A stretch of 33,071 bases of DNA from contig DIKJ01000049.1 of NCBI GenBank assembly GCA_002424525.1, positions 1-33,071 of the forward strand, given 5' to 3'. The translations under genes and the position numbers were made by a program. Each line of letters starts with the position of its first letter. The first letter of the stretch is position 1. This document shows, piece after piece, positions 6,578 to 15,547 of this stretch. The notes beneath the pieces were generated by a model. The model saw only the letters and a program-made list of their open reading frames with translations, was not told where the DNA came from and made no database searches. This DNA is from Bacteroidales bacterium UBA5621 (GTDB taxonomy: Bacteria; Bacteroidota; Bacteroidia; Bacteroidales; VadinHA17).

Positions 6578-7543
6578 ATGAGAAACCTCAGGATAGTATA
6601 CATGGGAACCCCTGAGTTTGCAGTAGCTCCGCTGGGATCACTGCTTATTAATGGTTTTGACATTGCCGGAGTGGTGACAGCTCCCGACAAGCCTGCCGGA
6701 AGAGGAAGAAAAACAGCTGTTTCACCTGTAAAGAGATACGCTCTCTCAGCCATGCTCCCCCTTAGCCAGCCTGAGAATCTTAAAAGTGATGAATTTATAT
6801 CATGGCTTAAAAAGCTTGATGCTGACATCTTTGTCGTGGTCGCTTTCAGAATGCTGCCGGAAATCGTCTGGAAGGTGCCGGAACTCGGGACAATAAACCT
6901 GCATGCCTCGCTCCTTCCCCAGTATCGTGGTGCCGCTCCCATAAATCATGTCATTATCAATGGCGAAACGGTAACGGGTGTTACCACCTTCTTTATTGAC
7001 GACAGAATAGATACCGGGAAGATCCTTCAGAGAGAAGAGGTACAGATATTCCCCTGTGACAATGCAGGGGACCTTCACGACCGTCTTATGAAGCACGGTG
7101 CCAGGCTTATGGTCAGCACCCTTGCCGCTGTTGCTGAGAACCGTGCAGAACCCAGGCCGCAGTCTGATTTCCTGTTACCGGGAGAGCTCCTGAAAACGGC
7201 GCCGAAGATACACCCGCCCGACTGCATTATAAACTGGAACGGCGTTCCGGAAAGGATACACAGGCTGATAAGGGGTCTCTCACCCTCCCCATCCGCCAGA
7301 TTCTCAATAAGAAATGCCTCATCTGTCAGATCAGTAAAGGTGTTCGAATCGTGTCCCGAGTTTAAGGAACATGATCTGACACCCGGAAGTATTATATCAG
7401 ATGGCAGAGACTACCTGAAAGTCTCCTGCAAAGGCGGGTTTATCAATATACTGAACCTCCAGATTGAAGGAAGGGCGAGAATGAGTACCCCTGAATTCCT
7501 GAGAGGATTCAGGATTGCCGGTTACTCAGCAGAAGTCAGCTGA
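6578..7543 (+). CDS. fmt: Methionyl-tRNA formyltransferase
   Basis: Transfers a formyl group from 10-formyltetrahydrofolate to Met-tRNA(fMet) for translation initiation. The 321-residue length is typical. N-terminal transferase domain: the start RIVYMGTPEFAV is the Rossmann-like first strand, and NLHASLLPQYRGAAPI (107-122) holds the catalytic Asn107 and His109. IDTGKIL gives Asp145, the third catalytic residue. The C-terminal OB-like domain (about 205-321) contacts the tRNA and ends with LNLQIEGRARMS...FLRGF, a common ending for Fmt. It is downstream of ribBA by 37 bases and probably has its own promoter. Its last 8 bases overlap the end of the convergent glucosaminidase gene. Confidence 0.97.
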   Translation: MRNLRIVYMGTPEFAVAPLGSLLINGFDIAGVVTAPDKPAGRGRKTAVSPVKRYALSAMLPLSQPENLKSDEFISWLKKLDADIFVVVAFRMLPEIVWKVPELGTINLHASLLPQYRGAAPINHVIINGETVTGVTTFFIDDRIDTGKILQREEVQIFPCDNAGDLHDRLMKHGARLMVSTLAAVAENRAEPRPQSDFLLPGELLKTAPKIHPPDCIINWNGVPERIHRLIRGLSPSPSARFSIRNASSVRSVKVFESCPEFKEHDLTPGSIISDGRDYLKVSCKGGFINILNLQIEGRARMSTPEFLRGFRIAGYSAEVS

Positions 7544-8585
7544 CCGGTTTCTTATTTCTCAGCCATAATCTCTGCCCGGCAGAAGGCTCCTCGCCCGGTG
7601 CCATCCTGTTCATCTCATAGAGACTCTTCAGTTTTATCCCGTACTTCTGCGATAACAAATGCATCGTTTCCCCAGGGGTAACATCGTGAAATTCTCTGCC
7701 TGCCTCTGCCCTGTCTTTCTTTGGCTGTAAATAGATGATCTCTCCCGGAACAAGTATGGGATTATCATCCAGGTCGTTAATGCGCGCCAATTCCCGCTTC
7801 AGCAGCTGGAATTCCTCGGTAAGGCTCCCGATAGTCTCTCCGTCCTTAACTATCACATACTGGATCCTGTTGTTCTCCATTACCCTGTTCACACGCGCAG
7901 TAACGGAAAAGGTGCTGCTACTAACAGGCATATTGACCGATCCGTTGCTTCCGGCAGGAGTACCTCTGGTTCCGTTAGCCTGCCCCGGGACTGTAGCCGG
8001 CACCTTCGCCGGTTCTTTTGGCTTTGGAGGAGATCCCGCGGTAGCATAACCCAGGTCAAATCGCTGAAGATTATGTTCTTCTATCTTTCTGATAAGCATA
8101 TTGGCATAATCAGGATTAGTTGCGTAGCCTGCCTGTTTAAGTCCCCTGGCCCACCCCTTGTAATCGGTGGTCTCGAGTTTGAAAAGGAAACTGTAACGAG
8201 AACCTGTCCTCAGAAACTCTGAATGATCGTAATAGGACTCATCTGCATTCCGGTACTTTCTGAAGCATTCGTTCCTCCTGTCATCATGATGCCTTACTGA
8301 GGGCCCGGTCCAGCCATTGTGACATTTAATGCCAAAGTGGTTATTGGCATCCCTGGCGAGGGTACTGCGTCCGTAATTCGATTCGACCATTCCCTGGGCC
8401 AGGGTAATACTCGCAGGAACGCCTGTCCTTATCATCTCGCTCACAGCCAGATCTTTAAATCTATCCACATATGTCACAGCCACTCCGTTGGAATATGTTG
8501 TCGAGACCGGAGGCCTGGCTGCACGGCACGAAACGAGAAGTGCCATCAATACTAATATGAATATTCTGAATGTTTTCTGAATCAC
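7536..8585 (-). CDS. Lipoprotein N-acetylglucosaminidase with two LysM domains
   Basis: Peptidoglycan hydrolase of the FlgJ-like glucosaminidase family. Residues 1-20 (start VIQKTFRIFILVLMALLVSC) form a lipoprotein signal peptide with lipobox LVSC. The catalytic domain follows: ITLAQGMVESNYGRS, with the proposed catalytic Glu in VES, then NNHFGIKCHNGW, FRKYRNADESYYDHSEFL and the C-terminal AGYATNPDYANML. A Pro/Gly/Thr-rich linker leads to two LysM domains: IVKDGETIGSLTEEF and VTPGETMHLLSQKYGI. The GTG at 8585 is chosen because it starts the signal peptide directly and stands 19 bases past a good -7 element. The longer frame would begin with the TTG that forms the -33 box. It follows the response regulator by 80 bases on the same strand and could also receive read-through from it. 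Confidence 0.9.
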   Translation of the reverse strand: MIQKTFRIFILVLMALLVSCRAARPPVSTTYSNGVAVTYVDRFKDLAVSEMIRTGVPASITLAQGMVESNYGRSTLARDANNHFGIKCHNGWTGPSVRHHDDRRNECFRKYRNADESYYDHSEFLRTGSRYSFLFKLETTDYKGWARGLKQAGYATNPDYANMLIRKIEEHNLQRFDLGYATAGSPPKPKEPAKVPATVPGQANGTRGTPAGSNGSVNMPVSSSTFSVTARVNRVMENNRIQYVIVKDGETIGSLTEEFQLLKRELARINDLDDNPILVPGEIIYLQPKKDRAEAGREFHDVTPGETMHLLSQKYGIKLKSLYEMNRMAPGEEPSAGQRLWLRNKKPVS

Positions 8586-8603
8586 CGGCTTTTGTGTTTC
8601 CGG

Positions 8604-8633
8604 CAAAAATAAAAAAATCAGATACCTGGGCAA
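8604..8633 (-). promoter_or_regulatory. Promoter of the glucosaminidase gene
   Basis: On the minus strand TTG (8633-8631), 19 bases, then TATTTTTG (8611-8604). It has the same spacing as the tRNA-Val promoter in this window. Transcription should start near 8598, leaving a leader of about 13 bases to the GTG. Confidence 0.65.
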
Positions 8634-8665
8634 TAGTTACGGGAAAAAACGATTAACAATCGGAA

Positions 8666-9355
8666 TTAGTTATCCCTGATGATAAGCTGAAATCCGGCTC
8701 CATGGATATTCTTTATGTTCAGGCGTGGGTCGTCCGACAAAATCTTTCTGAGTTTGGTAATATAAACATCCATGCTTCTTGCAGTGAAATAATCATCAGA
8801 GCCCCATATTTTCTTCAGAGCCATCTCCCTGCTTATCAATGCATTGGGATTAACAGTAAGCAGTTCAAGCAACTGGGCTTCCTTAGGGGATAGCTTCTTC
8901 TCATCATCCCCGGAAGTGAGGGTCCTGAGCCTTGCATTGAAGACAAACTTACCAATCTCAAAAATATCCTTTGTACCTGCCTGAAAATCACGTCTTGCAA
9001 GAATTGCACGGATCTTTGCCAGGAGAATATCAGTATCGAACGGTTTTGTGATATAATCATCTCCTCCGGCTCCATACCCTTTCAGCACGTCGTCCTTTAG
9101 CTTCCTGGCAGTAAGGAATATTATAGGGACAACGGTATTAATGGCCCTTATCTCCCCGGCTATGGTGAAACCGTCCACATGCGGAAGCATAACATCGAGG
9201 ATGCAGATGTCGAAGGCCCCCTTCCTGAAGTGATCAACTGCATACTTGCCGTCATCAACCCACTCAACAGCAAAGTCATTAAGCTCAAGATAGGATTTCA
9301 GAACAGATCCGAAGCTCAGATCGTCCTCAACCAGAAATATTTTTATCGCCTTCAT
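8666..9355 (-). CDS. OmpR-family response regulator (RprY-like)
   Basis: DNA-binding partner of the kinase encoded just upstream. The 229 residues contain a receiver domain (about 4-118) with acidic pocket EDD (10-12), phospho-Asp54 in CILDVMLP, Thr82 and Lys104 in TKPFD. A winged-helix OmpR/PhoB domain (about 130-228) follows, with LSPKEAQLLELL, REMALKKIWG, DVYITKLRKIL and IHGAGFQL. Kinase and regulator are separated by 5 bases and ordered kinase first, as in Bacteroides rprX-rprY, and the domain pattern agrees with that pair. The target genes cannot be read from the sequence. The downstream peptidoglycan hydrolase lipoprotein is a candidate target or operon partner, which is inference only. 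Confidence 0.93.
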   Translation of the reverse strand: MKAIKIFLVEDDLSFGSVLKSYLELNDFAVEWVDDGKYAVDHFRKGAFDICILDVMLPHVDGFTIAGEIRAINTVVPIIFLTARKLKDDVLKGYGAGGDDYITKPFDTDILLAKIRAILARRDFQAGTKDIFEIGKFVFNARLRTLTSGDDEKKLSPKEAQLLELLTVNPNALISREMALKKIWGSDDYFTARSMDVYITKLRKILSDDPRLNIKNIHGAGFQLIIRDN

Positions 9356-9360
9356 TAAGT

Positions 9361-10914
9361 TTACTGGTTTTCGAGGTTGAAGGGCAGGAAGATCTCAAAA
9401 CGACTTCCCCTGCCCGGTTCACTGGTAACACGTATTGTACCCTTGTGGGCATCGATTATCGCTCTTACGTAGTTTAAACCGAGGCCAAATCCCTTGACAT
9501 CGTGAACATCGCCTGAAGCCTGTCTGTAGAACCTCTCAAATATTTTGCCCTGAACACTTTTTGACATACCTATTCCCCTGTCTGAAACTGACATGATCAT
9601 TCCGTCATCACTATTCCCTGTTTCCACCGTTATATCGGGAGATTCGGGTGAATATTTTATCGCATTATCGAGCAGATTGCTGACCAGGTTTGTCAGATGA
9701 TCGGCATCGCCGTATATTACCGGCTCAGCAGCTGCCAGGCTAAGCTGTATCCTGCCGTTCTTCTGCTGAATCTGAATCTCAATGGAATCGACAGCCTTTT
9801 CGATGATCGAATGAAGGGAAACGTTTTCGAATTTGAACTCGATCTCCTTTTTGTCGAGTGAAGCGATCTGCAGGATAGTCTCCACTTTCTTGTTCATCCT
9901 GCTGTTCTCCTTTTTGATCATGCTGATGAAATGTCTGATATTATACTCATCCCTGATCACTTTCGGATTTATGATAGTATCTGCAGCCAGCGAAATTGTG
10001 GCTATCGGAGTTTTAAACTCATGTGTTATGTTGTTGATAAAATCCGATTTCATTTCTGAGATCTTCTTCTGCCTGATGATGAAGAAGATACTAAGCCCGA
10101 ATGTGGCAAGGATGATAAACGAAAAAAGGAGTGATCCTCCAAGCAGCCATGCCATCGATCCCAGTACATAATTGGCCCGGCTGGGGAAGACCACCGACAG
10201 CAGGAGATCCTGCCTGATGATGTTGTCAGGGAATAATCTCACAATATAATTGCTTCTGAGGAATTCGTTTTTCCCCGATGCAGAGAAGGTGCCCTCCTGC
10301 ACTATGCCGTCCTTTATTACGGCAAATTCGAATGGGGCATTAATCCCGGAATAAGCAAGTGAGCGCCGTATGGCAAAATCTATCTCCCTGTTATCGAGCT
10401 GAAGGGTTTTTTCCCATTGAAAGACCTCCGAGATCATCTGCTCGCTCATATTCTGGAACTCGTTCGCTCTTTTCCTGACCCATTCGAGAAATTCATTCTG
10501 CTTAATGTAAACGGCTTTTGAATCGGTGATGGGCGCCTCACCTCCCTTTACGATCTTCATCTCTCCCGGCTTATCGGGCGAAGCCATGATGAATGAAACA
10601 GAATCGGAGTATATTGTGGTGTCGGGCGTGACTATCTGCGACGAATAACTTTCGATGCTGAGATAACCCGAAAAATCTCCCCGGCCGGCGCTGAGAGGAA
10701 ACCTGTCACTCAGCATGAACTCATTGAAAAAATTGATTTTCCTGGATGACTCAATTGCCTCGGCCGCATCGTTAAGGCTTATGATCACAGCGTTATTGAA
10801 ATTTTCGTTCCTGATGCCGACAGCATTACGTATCCAGATGATCTGCACCCAGATAATGCCCGACAGGGACACCATCATCATAATGATCAGGCCGGTGAAT
10901 ATTTTCCTGTTCAT
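9361..10914 (-). CDS. Membrane sensor histidine kinase (RprX-like)
   Basis: Inner-membrane kinase of 517 residues. Membrane segments lie at about 6-28 and 252-281, with a periplasmic sensor region of about 220 residues between them that has no recognisable domain. The H-box DFINNITHEFKTP puts the phospho-His at 298. Then come the N-box NLVSNLLDNAIKY, the G1 box DRGIGM, the F-box IFERFYR and the G2 box GFGLGLNYV. The C-terminal ATPase domain is complete. It phosphorylates the regulator encoded 5 bases downstream. The length and arrangement match RprX-type kinases of Bacteroidota. A TAATTTTG element ends four bases before the ATG, so the mRNA may be leaderless or nearly so. Confidence 0.93.
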   Translation of the reverse strand: MNRKIFTGLIIMMMVSLSGIIWVQIIWIRNAVGIRNENFNNAVIISLNDAAEAIESSRKINFFNEFMLSDRFPLSAGRGDFSGYLSIESYSSQIVTPDTTIYSDSVSFIMASPDKPGEMKIVKGGEAPITDSKAVYIKQNEFLEWVRKRANEFQNMSEQMISEVFQWEKTLQLDNREIDFAIRRSLAYSGINAPFEFAVIKDGIVQEGTFSASGKNEFLRSNYIVRLFPDNIIRQDLLLSVVFPSRANYVLGSMAWLLGGSLLFSFIILATFGLSIFFIIRQKKISEMKSDFINNITHEFKTPIATISLAADTIINPKVIRDEYNIRHFISMIKKENSRMNKKVETILQIASLDKKEIEFKFENVSLHSIIEKAVDSIEIQIQQKNGRIQLSLAAAEPVIYGDADHLTNLVSNLLDNAIKYSPESPDITVETGNSDDGMIMSVSDRGIGMSKSVQGKIFERFYRQASGDVHDVKGFGLGLNYVRAIIDAHKGTIRVTSEPGRGSRFEIFLPFNLENQ

Positions 10915-10918
10915 GGTG

Positions 10919-10926
10919 CAAAATTA
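10919..10926 (-). promoter_or_regulatory. -7 element (TAATTTTG) directly before the kinase ATG
   Basis: The minus strand reads TAATTTTG, four bases, ATG. No good -33 match is seen. If used, the transcript would have almost no leader. Confidence 0.4.
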
Positions 10927-10985
10927 GGACTTTACACTTTATTCAGGCAGGTTTTAACTTTTCCTTAACTCTTATTAAGCTGATT

Positions 10986-11681
10986 TTAACTCTGTCCGGT
11001 CACCAATGGATTATCCCTGAACAACTTCCAGACATCTGTTTCAGGGAAAGGGGCTTTGATTGTTATCTTTTCCTTTCTTACCGGATGCATGAATTCGAGT
11101 CTGCTGGCGAACAGGCTCACCGAGCCGTCATCGTTCGATCTGGGATAACCATATTTGAGATCCCCTTTTATCGGGCATCCGATCCCTGCCAGTTGAGCCC
11201 TTATCTGATGATGTCTCCCTGTATAAAGCTCAACCTCAAGCAAATAATAGCGTTCGGACCTTCCGGCTAACCTGTACTTAAGCCGCGCTTCCCTGGATCC
11301 CTTCACCTCACCCGGAAAAACATAACTCTTGTTCTGCTTCTCATTCTTTTTAATGAAATGGATAACCGTATCTTCTTCAAGGGGCGGCTTCTCCCTAACA
11401 ATAGCAAAATAGACCTTCCTGACCTCCCTTTTCTGAAAGATCTCATTCATTCGTTTAAGGGCCTTGGATGTTCGTGCAAACAGGATAACGCCGCATACGG
11501 GTCGATCGAGCCTGTGAACGAGGCCGAGAAAGACATCCCCGGGTTTTTTATACTTTGCAGATATGTATTTTTTAACCTCCAGGTCGAGCGAGGAATCCCC
11601 GGTCCTGTCGCCCTGTGCCAGGTCGGAGGATCTTTTGTTGACAGCAATAAGGTGATTGTCCTCGTATAAAACTTCTATCAT
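10986..11681 (-). CDS. RluA-family pseudouridine synthase (no S4 domain)
   Basis: Converts uridine to pseudouridine in rRNA or tRNA. The 231 residues are only the catalytic domain. GLVHRLDRPVCGVILFARTSKA holds the catalytic Asp59 in the RLDRP motif, and ELYTGRHHQIRAQLAGIGCPI with GDLKYGY are the other conserved family motifs. There is no N-terminal S4 RNA-binding domain, so it resembles RluA/TruC-type short members. The target base is not known. It lies 11 bases after panB on the same strand, so the two are probably cotranscribed. The next gene downstream (kinase, 71 bases) has its own promoter-like sequence. Confidence 0.93.
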   Translation of the reverse strand: MIEVLYEDNHLIAVNKRSSDLAQGDRTGDSSLDLEVKKYISAKYKKPGDVFLGLVHRLDRPVCGVILFARTSKALKRMNEIFQKREVRKVYFAIVREKPPLEEDTVIHFIKKNEKQNKSYVFPGEVKGSREARLKYRLAGRSERYYLLEVELYTGRHHQIRAQLAGIGCPIKGDLKYGYPRSNDDGSVSLFASRLEFMHPVRKEKITIKAPFPETDVWKLFRDNPLVTGQS

Positions 11682-11692
11682 CCGGAAATCTT

Positions 11693-12508
11693 CTAATATT
11701 GTTCCTTATCGCTGGGGAACTCTCCGCTCCGCACATCGCTGATATAATTCTGTACGGCGCCCTTTATTTCAGCATAGAGGTTATGATATCTTCTGAGGAA
11801 ACGGGGCGAGAATTCCTGGGTTATTCCGAGCATATCGTGAAGCACGAGCACCTGTCCGTCGGTTTTGTTTCCTGCTCCTATGCCGATGACGGGGATCTTA
11901 AGTGTTGTTGTTACCTCTTCTGCAAGTCGTGCAGGGATCTTTTCGAGCACCAGTGCAAAACAACCTGTTTTCTCCAGCAACCGCGCATCCTCAAGAAGGC
12001 GGCGGGCTTCCTCTTCCTCCCGTGCCCTGACGACATAGGTTCCAAACTTATGGATCGACTGGGGAGTCAGTCCAAGATGTCCCATTACCGGGATACCGGC
12101 AGACAATATCCGTTCAACCGATTCGAGTATCTGCTCTCCGCCTTCAAGCTTGACTGCATGGGCACCGGTTTCCTTCATGATCCTGATTGCTGACACAAGA
12201 GCCTCCTTCGAGTTTCCCTGGTAGGTTCCGAAAGGCAGATCAACCACAACCAAAGCCCGCCTGACTGCCCTCATCACCGAAGCGGCATGGTAAATCATGT
12301 TGTCAAGCGTAATAGGCAGGGTCGTATCAAAACCTGCCATAACGTTGGAAGCAGAATCGCCGACAAGGATAACGTCAATCTCCGACTCGTCAATGATCCT
12401 GGCTATGGAGAAATCGTAAGCCGTGAGCATCGCGATCTTTTCTCCCTTGAGCTTCATCTCATTCAGCACATGAGTTGTAACCCTTCTGACAGTTTTGTGT
12501 AGCGGCAT
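11693..12508 (-). CDS. panB: 3-methyl-2-oxobutanoate hydroxymethyltransferase
   Basis: First step of pantothenate synthesis: adds a hydroxymethyl group from methylene-tetrahydrofolate to ketoisovalerate, giving ketopantoate. The 271-residue TIM-barrel protein shows the family motifs [29 protein letters not shown] (metal-binding Asp), [20 protein letters not shown] (catalytic Glu) and [20 protein letters not shown]. The ATG at 12508 is chosen. An upstream TTG at 12538 would lie inside a TAnnTTTG promoter element, and relatives begin near this ATG ([10 protein letters not shown]). It is the first gene of a likely panB-pseudouridine synthase pair. No panC or panD is seen nearby. Confidence 0.95.
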   Translation of the reverse strand: MPLHKTVRRVTTHVLNEMKLKGEKIAMLTAYDFSIARIIDESEIDVILVGDSASNVMAGFDTTLPITLDNMIYHAASVMRAVRRALVVVDLPFGTYQGNSKEALVSAIRIMKETGAHAVKLEGGEQILESVERILSAGIPVMGHLGLTPQSIHKFGTYVVRAREEEEARRLLEDARLLEKTGCFALVLEKIPARLAEEVTTTLKIPVIGIGAGNKTDGQVLVLHDMLGITQEFSPRFLRRYHNLYAEIKGAVQNYISDVRSGEFPSDKEQY

Positions 12509-12535
12509 AATTATTAAACAGTTAATTACAGATGG

Positions 12536-12543
12536 CAAATCTA
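12536..12543 (-). promoter_or_regulatory. -7 element (TAGATTTG) for panB
   Basis: The minus strand reads TAGATTTG, 27 bases before the chosen ATG. A TTTG further upstream is only 15 bases away, shorter than in the other promoters here. Confidence 0.45.
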
Positions 12544-12638
12544 CGAATTTGTAATGATCAAATAATTGTTGTCATGCCTTTTTATTCCGTTCCATTATTA
12601 TGAATACTGTCTTTTTGTCACTTTACCGGAAAAATGTA

Positions 12639-12708
12639 ATGACAGGCAGTGTCATATTAGCATAAACACCATAAGCAGACCCAATGGCATAATCATTGCA
12701 TAATGATT
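12639..12708. promoter_or_regulatory. Two short inverted repeats upstream of dnaK
   Basis: ATGACA-GGCAG-TGTCAT (12639-12655) and AATCATT-GCAT-AATGATT (12691-12708, perfect 7-bp arms) lie 44-113 bases before the dnaK ATG. They could be regulator sites or mRNA hairpins. No CIRCE-type element and no TAnnTTTG box is visible in this spacer (12509-12751). Confidence 0.4.
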
Positions 12709-12751
12709 TCAAATCAGCTAAAGATCTTAAAATACTTAAAAATATTATAAA

Positions 12752-14662
12752 ATGGGAAAAATAATCGGAATCGATCTGGGCACAACCAACTCATGTGTTG
12801 CCGTAATGGAAGGGAATGAACCTGTAGTGATTCCCAACAGCGAGGGCAAAAGAACAACACCTTCAATTGTTGCATTTGTTGAGAATGGAGAGCGAAAGGT
12901 CGGAGACCCTGCCAAGCGTCAGGCTATTACCAACGCAAAGAAAACCATCTATTCAATAAAAAGGTTTATGGGTGAGACCTACGACAAGCTTAATACCGAG
13001 ATTAAAAGGGTGACCTATACGGTGGTGAAGGGCGATAACAACACACCGAGGGTTAAGATTGACAACAGGCTCTACTCACCTCAGGAGATTTCGGCCATGG
13101 TGCTTCAGAAGATGAAGAAGACTGCCGAGGATTATCTGGGGCAGGAAGTTACCGACGCGGTAATAACCGTCCCTGCTTATTTCAGCGACTCACAGCGCCA
13201 GGCTACCAAGGAGGCAGGAGAAATAGCCGGCCTGAATGTCAAAAGGATCATCAATGAACCCACTGCCGCTTCGCTGGCTTATGGTCTCGACAAGAAATCG
13301 CAGGATCTTAAGATAGCCGTGTTTGACCTTGGCGGTGGCACTTTTGACATCTCAATACTCGAGCTCGGTGATGGTGTTTTTGAAGTCAAATCAACAAACG
13401 GGGATACCCACCTCGGTGGCGATGATTTTGATCACAAGGTAATTGACTGGCTGGCAGAGGAATTTCAGAAAGACGAAGGGATAGATCTCAGAAAGGATCC
13501 CATGGCTCTGCAGAGACTGAAAGAGGCAGCCGAAAAAGCCAAGATAGAGCTTTCCAGTTCAACCACAACGGAAATAAACCTTCCTTACATTATGCCGGTA
13601 GACGGAATACCCAAGCATCTTGTCAAAACACTTACAAGGGCACACTTTGAAAAGCTTTGTGATCCCCTTATCCAGGCCTGTATTGAGCCATGCAGAAAAG
13701 CACTGAGCGACTCGGGACTGAAAACATCCGAGATCGATGAGGTACTGCTTGTGGGAGGATCGACACGCATACCGGCCATTCAGCAGCTGGTCGAAAAATT
13801 CTTCGGCAGGACCCCCTCAAAGGGCGTCAACCCGGATGAAGTTGTTGCCGTTGGTGCTGCAATACAGGGCGGCGTACTTACAGGGGAAGTGAAGGATGTG
13901 CTCCTTCTCGATGTTACTCCCTTATCGCTGGGTATCGAGACCATGGGCGGTGTAATGACAAAACTTATAGAATCGAACACAACCATTCCTACCAAAAAAA
14001 CGGAGGTCTTTACTACTGCCGCCGACAGCCAGCCATCTGTCGAGATCCACGTACTGCAGGGAGAACGCCCGATTGCAACGGGAAACAAAACGATAGGAAG
14101 GTTCCACCTCGACGGCATACCGCCTGCCCCCAGAGGTATTCCCCAGATCGAAGTGACCTTCGATATCGACGCCAATGGTATCCTGCACGTGTCGGCAAAA
14201 GACAGGGGGACCGGCAAGGAGCAGAGGATCAGAATTGAAGCATCGTCCGGACTGAGTGACGACGAGATACGAAGAATGAGGGAAGAGGCTAAAGCAAACG
14301 CTGAGGCCGACAGCAAAGCCCGCGAAAAAGTGGAAAAGATAAATAATGCTGACAGCATGATATTTACCACTGAGAAGCAACTAAGGGAATTTGGGGACAA
14401 AGTGCCGGCCGATAAGAAAGGCGCCATTGAGAGTGCACTCGCAAAGCTTAAGGAAGCTCATAAGAGCCAGGATCTGGATGCTATCGATAAGTCACTGGCA
14501 GAGCTTAATTCTGTCTGGCAGGCCGCTTCGGAAGAAATGTACAAAACAGCGCAGGCAACGGGCCAGCCTGGCTCACAACCGGGTCCTGAACAGCCGGGCG
14601 GTGATAAAGGCCAGTCAGGCAGTGACGAGGTGACGGATGTGGATTTTGAAGAAGTGAAATAA
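12752..14662 (+). CDS. dnaK: Chaperone DnaK (Hsp70)
   Basis: ATP-driven protein folding chaperone of the cytoplasm. The 636 residues cover the whole family length. The ATPase domain (about 1-385) has [14 protein letters not shown] at the N-terminus, [49 protein letters not shown] and [16 protein letters not shown]. The linker [15 protein letters not shown] leads to the substrate-binding domain and a helical lid, a Gln/Pro/Gly-rich tail, and the typical DnaK ending [10 protein letters not shown], which binds co-chaperones. It is not next to grpE or dnaJ in this window. A terminator follows 21 bases after the stop, so it is probably transcribed alone. The antisense open frames across it are codon-bias artefacts. 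Confidence 0.99.
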   Translation: MGKIIGIDLGTTNSCVAVMEGNEPVVIPNSEGKRTTPSIVAFVENGERKVGDPAKRQAITNAKKTIYSIKRFMGETYDKLNTEIKRVTYTVVKGDNNTPRVKIDNRLYSPQEISAMVLQKMKKTAEDYLGQEVTDAVITVPAYFSDSQRQATKEAGEIAGLNVKRIINEPTAASLAYGLDKKSQDLKIAVFDLGGGTFDISILELGDGVFEVKSTNGDTHLGGDDFDHKVIDWLAEEFQKDEGIDLRKDPMALQRLKEAAEKAKIELSSSTTTEINLPYIMPVDGIPKHLVKTLTRAHFEKLCDPLIQACIEPCRKALSDSGLKTSEIDEVLLVGGSTRIPAIQQLVEKFFGRTPSKGVNPDEVVAVGAAIQGGVLTGEVKDVLLLDVTPLSLGIETMGGVMTKLIESNTTIPTKKTEVFTTAADSQPSVEIHVLQGERPIATGNKTIGRFHLDGIPPAPRGIPQIEVTFDIDANGILHVSAKDRGTGKEQRIRIEASSGLSDDEIRRMREEAKANAEADSKAREKVEKINNADSMIFTTEKQLREFGDKVPADKKGAIESALAKLKEAHKSQDLDAIDKSLAELNSVWQAASEEMYKTAQATGQPGSQPGPEQPGGDKGQSGSDEVTDVDFEEVK

Positions 14663-14683
14663 TTACCATAACCCATTTGATCA

Positions 14684-14720
14684 AAAAAGAAGGGACGTTG
14701 ATGCATCGTCCCTTCTTTTT
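14684..14720 (+). terminator. Terminator after dnaK
   Basis: GAAGGGACG pairs with CGTCCCTTC around a short loop (TTGATGCAT). A-run on the left and T-run on the right make it suitable for both strands. Confidence 0.85.
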
Positions 14721-14755
14721 AGGTAACTTTAAACCGGGTTTTTCGTTTCATAACT

Positions 14756-15547
14756 ATGTATCTCAGAATTACAGCAGCCTGTCTTTTAGCGGCACTGTCA
14801 GTCCTTGCTGACGCCCAGACGGATACTCAGGTCAACCGGACCGATGAAAAAGGGAAAAAACAGGGGCCCTGGATCAGAAAGTATCCAAACGGCAATATCC
14901 AGTATGAAGGGTATTTCAGGGATGACCATCCGGTCGGTGAATTTAAAAGATACCTGGAGGATAATACGCTATGGGCACTCCTCGTCTATAGCGACGATGG
15001 AAGGGAGGCCCTGGCGACTATGTTTCATCCAAACGGGTACATAGCATCAAGGGGCAAATACTCGGACCAGAAGAAAGAGGGGAAATGGCAGTTCTTTTCC
15101 TACCGTATCGAAAATTACCGATTTAACGAGGAGGAGTATTCCGCGAACCTGAAAAACGGGATATCAATTAAATATTATCCTGACAGCACCATCGCGGAAA
15201 AAATCAGTTACCTGAATGATGTAAAGCATGGCGAATGGGTCCTTTACCGTGAAAGCGGAGCACTGATGCTCAGGACCAGTTACTTGAACGGCAGGCTCGA
15301 CGGCAGGTACGAAGCCTTTTTTGAAAACGGCAACCCGGAGTTCACCGGTGAATATAAAAATGATCTGAAAGAGGGATTGTGGCATATCTATAAAGAGGAT
15401 GGTTCTGTTAGATTCAGAATTGATTATTTTGCCGGCACGCCGAAGAACCGCGACCTCGATATTTATGAAACTGAATACATTGACGCTGTAGAAGCAAAGT
15501 ATAAAGGAAAAATTCCTGACCCGGAGAGAACCGGAAACGTATGGTAA
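14756..15547 (+). CDS. Exported MORN-like (YwqK-type) repeat protein
   Basis: The 263-residue protein has a signal peptide (MYLRITAACLLAALSVLADA, cleavage near 20) and then repeats of the form G-x-x-x-G-x-W-x-x-Y-x-x-G, for example KKQGPWIRKYPNGNIQYEGYF, VKHGEWVLYRESGALMLRTSY, RLDGRYEAFFENGNPEFTGEY and LKEGLWHIYKEDGSVRFRIDY. These are degenerate MORN/YwqK repeats, which form a beta-sheet array. Databases often call them 'YwqK antitoxin', but nothing here indicates a toxin-antitoxin role. Its last 7 bases overlap the next gene, a secreted protease, so the two are translationally coupled and may work together at the cell surface or periplasm. The precise function is unknown. A TAACTTTA at 14724-14731 is a one-mismatch promoter element. 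Confidence 0.85.
   Translation: MYLRITAACLLAALSVLADAQTDTQVNRTDEKGKKQGPWIRKYPNGNIQYEGYFRDDHPVGEFKRYLEDNTLWALLVYSDDGREALATMFHPNGYIASRGKYSDQKKEGKWQFFSYRIENYRFNEEEYSANLKNGISIKYYPDSTIAEKISYLNDVKHGEWVLYRESGALMLRTSYLNGRLDGRYEAFFENGNPEFTGEYKNDLKEGLWHIYKEDGSVRFRIDYFAGTPKNRDLDIYETEYIDAVEAKYKGKIPDPERTGNVW

Noticed and set aside
12539..12751. CIRCE heat-shock operator before dnaK
   Set aside because: No TTAGCACTC-N9-GAGTGCTAA or close variant is present.
13585..14427. Long antisense frames within dnaK
   Set aside because: dnaK is complete and highly conserved on the other strand; the frames are a consequence of its codon use.
14756..15547. YwqK 'antitoxin' of a toxin-antitoxin pair
   Set aside because: The protein is exported and no toxin-like gene is adjacent; the name comes from repeat similarity only.
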